Positions 5,119-6,606 of a DNA stretch of 6,606 nucleotides are shown here, one piece after another; within the stretch, counting starts at the first letter, position 1; every line of letters begins with the position of its first letter. Location: contig JAIHVJ010000130.1 of assembly GCA_022720335.1 (NCBI GenBank), positions 1 to 6,606 of the forward strand. The letters run 5' to 3'. The notes under the pieces were generated by a model, which worked only from the letters and a program-made list of their open reading frames with translations, did no database searches and had not been told where the DNA came from. The stretch comes from Collinsella sp. (GTDB taxonomy: Bacteria > Actinomycetota > Coriobacteriia > Coriobacteriales > Coriobacteriaceae). Position numbers and translations under genes: made by a program.

Positions 5119-6531
5119 ATGGGGACCAAATCCCAGAAACAAACTCAATCACCATCGAAGACCTCGACGTTTCTTACCGTGATGTATGTCGCCGCCTTTG
5201 TCGCCGCGTTTAACGAGAACATCATTAACGTGGCGCTGCACGATATTATGGCTGCCTTTTCGGTGAGTGCGACCACGGCGCAATGGCTCGTTTCGGGCTA
5301 CATGATCGTGACGTCGATCTTCACGGCCATTATGGCCTTACTGTCCGGTCGTTTCTCGACGCGCAAACTGCTGTTTTTCGCATGCGGCTGTATGGTCGCC
5401 GGCGAGATTCTGTGCCTGCTGGCACCGTCGTTTGCCGTGTTACTGCCGAGCCGTGTTCTGCAGGCTGCAGGCTCGGGCATCTTGTTTCCGCTTATGATGA
5501 ACGTGGTGCTGTCCTGCGCTCCGCGCGAGAAGCTCGGCCTGTATTTGAGCCTGGGCGGTGCCTGCATCACGTTGGGACCGGCGTTTGGCCCCGTGATCAG
5601 CGGTCTTATGTGCACCCTGTTTGGCTGGAGGGCAGTGTTTATCGTCCCGCTGGTGGGTGGCATCGTCGTTGCCGTCGTTGGTGCAAAGCTCGTGCAAAAC
5701 GTCGGTGAGCGCCTGAACGTCTCGCTCGATATCCTGTCGGTTATATTGCTGGCTGCCGGCATCACGGCGTTCGTGTACTCGGTCGGCGAGTTCTCGGCCA
5801 ATGTGACGACTGGCATCGTGGCGCTTGCTACCGCTTTTGTGTTGCTTGGCTTGTTCGCCGTTCGTCAGCTTAAGCTCGAGCACCCGGTGCTCAATGTGCG
5901 CCCCATGGCAAGCATTCGCTTTTGGCCGGCATGTCTGCTCGTGGTCGTGTCGATGATGACGACGTTTTCGATGAGCGTTTTGCTACCGCTGTATTTTGAG
6001 GGCGCGTACGGCATGACGGCACTTGCCGCGGGCCTGTTCATTTTGCCGGCAATTGTCTTTAACGCGGTGACCTCGATTGCGGGCGGACGCGTGATGGACG
6101 CCCATGGCGCTTGGCCGCTGCTGCCGATCGGCTTTACCTTGATTGCCGTTGGTCAGATTGCCATCTCGATGACGGCTGCAAGTATGAACATCGGTATTGT
6201 CGTGGCGCTGACTGTTGTCGTGTATGCCGGAGTTGGTCTGGTGCTGAGCCCCTCGCAGACGGCTGGCCTTGAGACGCTGCCCGCCGCCGAGCATCCCCAT
6301 GGAACGGCGCTGCTCAACACGTGGAACATGATTGCCGCGTCGTTTGGCCCTTCGCTGTTTATCGGCCTGCTTTCGAGCTCCGCGGCAGCTGCCGGCGTTG
6401 CGGGCACGGCAGCTGGCGTTGCCCAGGCGATTGGTTTTGCCGTCGCCGTGCGCGTGGCGGCCATTATTGCCGTAGTCGGATTTGTGGTGTCGGTTGTGTA
6501 CGCTCGCCGCGAGTCGCACATGTCGCATTAA
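5119..6531 (+). CDS. DHA2-family (14-helix) major facilitator exporter, LmrB/EmrB-like
   Basis: A 470-residue proton-driven exporter of the cytoplasmic membrane, of the type that pumps out drugs or other amphiphilic compounds. A short polar N-terminus (residues 1-16) leads into helix 1, ending FNENIINVALHDIM (31-44), a pattern typical of LmrB-like proteins; the helix-1 Asp of QacA-type pumps is replaced by Asn-Glu. The helix 2-3 loop carries a reduced motif A, SGRFSTRKLL (76-85). Helix 5 carries motif C, GGACITLGPAFGPVISG (146-162), the antiporter signature. The late segment LSPSQTAGLETLP...HGTALLNTWNMIAASFGPS (376-412) is typical of DHA2. The start is supported by AGAGGAAGGA about six bases before ATG 5119. 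It is divergent from the deformylase gene and appears monocistronic within the window. Substrate cannot be deduced. Some LmrB-like pumps confer lincosamide resistance, but that is not shown here. Confidence 0.93.
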   Translation: MGTKSQKQTQSPSKTSTFLTVMYVAAFVAAFNENIINVALHDIMAAFSVSATTAQWLVSGYMIVTSIFTAIMALLSGRFSTRKLLFFACGCMVAGEILCLLAPSFAVLLPSRVLQAAGSGILFPLMMNVVLSCAPREKLGLYLSLGGACITLGPAFGPVISGLMCTLFGWRAVFIVPLVGGIVVAVVGAKLVQNVGERLNVSLDILSVILLAAGITAFVYSVGEFSANVTTGIVALATAFVLLGLFAVRQLKLEHPVLNVRPMASIRFWPACLLVVVSMMTTFSMSVLLPLYFEGAYGMTALAAGLFILPAIVFNAVTSIAGGRVMDAHGAWPLLPIGFTLIAVGQIAISMTAASMNIGIVVALTVVVYAGVGLVLSPSQTAGLETLPAAEHPHGTALLNTWNMIAASFGPSLFIGLLSSSAAAAGVAGTAAGVAQAIGFAVAVRVAAIIAVVGFVVSVVYARRESHMSH

Positions 6532-6606
6532 TGTGTGCACATAGATTCTGCAGCTAGATTGACGGACGACACCATAAACTAATGGACGTTTTGCCGAGAG
6601 GCATGA
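6532..6606. other. End of window, no gene called
   Basis: The 75 bases after the exporter stop contain the small palindrome TGTGCACA (6534-6541), a TTGACG at 6559-6564 that resembles a -35 box without a matching -10, and an open ATG frame from 6582 with no ribosome binding site. No clear terminator for the exporter is visible here. Nothing can be annotated with confidence. Confidence 0.5.

Noticed and set aside
6582..6606. Possible start of another gene at ATG 6582 or 6603
   Set aside because: At most eight codons visible; no ribosome binding site at 6582, and the GAGAGG before 6603 is only one base away.

Overview
The window looks like chromosome from a GC-rich, gut-type actinomycete of the class Coriobacteriia, most likely Collinsella or a close relative. 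This is inferred from the GC-rich codon use, the Kup and short deformylase subtypes, the LmrB-like DHA2 exporter and the helix-turn-helix/AlaA fusion. No rRNA or other marker gene is present to prove it. I see no mobile element, CRISPR array, tRNA or rRNA.

Left part, minus strand: a Kup-type potassium transporter gene runs off the left edge (1-938). Its first codon is poorly supported, but a plausible promoter and a perfect 24-bp palindrome (961-984) lie just upstream. Before it on the same strand is a drug/metabolite (EamA) permease gene, 1019-1772. It is broken by an internal deletion that removes about two transmembrane helices and shifts the frame. A LysR-type regulator (1890-2747) is divergent from this dead permease and remains intact.

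Centre: the most interesting locus is 2806-4429. It encodes an XRE/Cro-type helix-turn-helix joined by a flexible linker to a complete AlaA-type glutamate-pyruvate aminotransferase. Its upstream region carries repeated ATTGAAC half-sites, including an 18-bp palindrome, at spacings close to whole helical turns. A second good ribosome binding site and ATG sit inside the gene exactly where a stand-alone 405-residue AlaA would begin. One gene may therefore make both a DNA-binding form and a plain enzyme. A strong hairpin terminator (4454-4492) separates it from the convergent gene to its right.

Right part: a short 136-residue peptide deformylase (minus, 4505-4915) with a changed motif I is divergent from a 470-residue DHA2 (14-helix) major facilitator exporter (plus, 5119-6531). 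The last 75 bases hold nothing I can call. Most genes here look like separate units (transport, amino-acid metabolism, N-terminal protein processing) and not one pathway.
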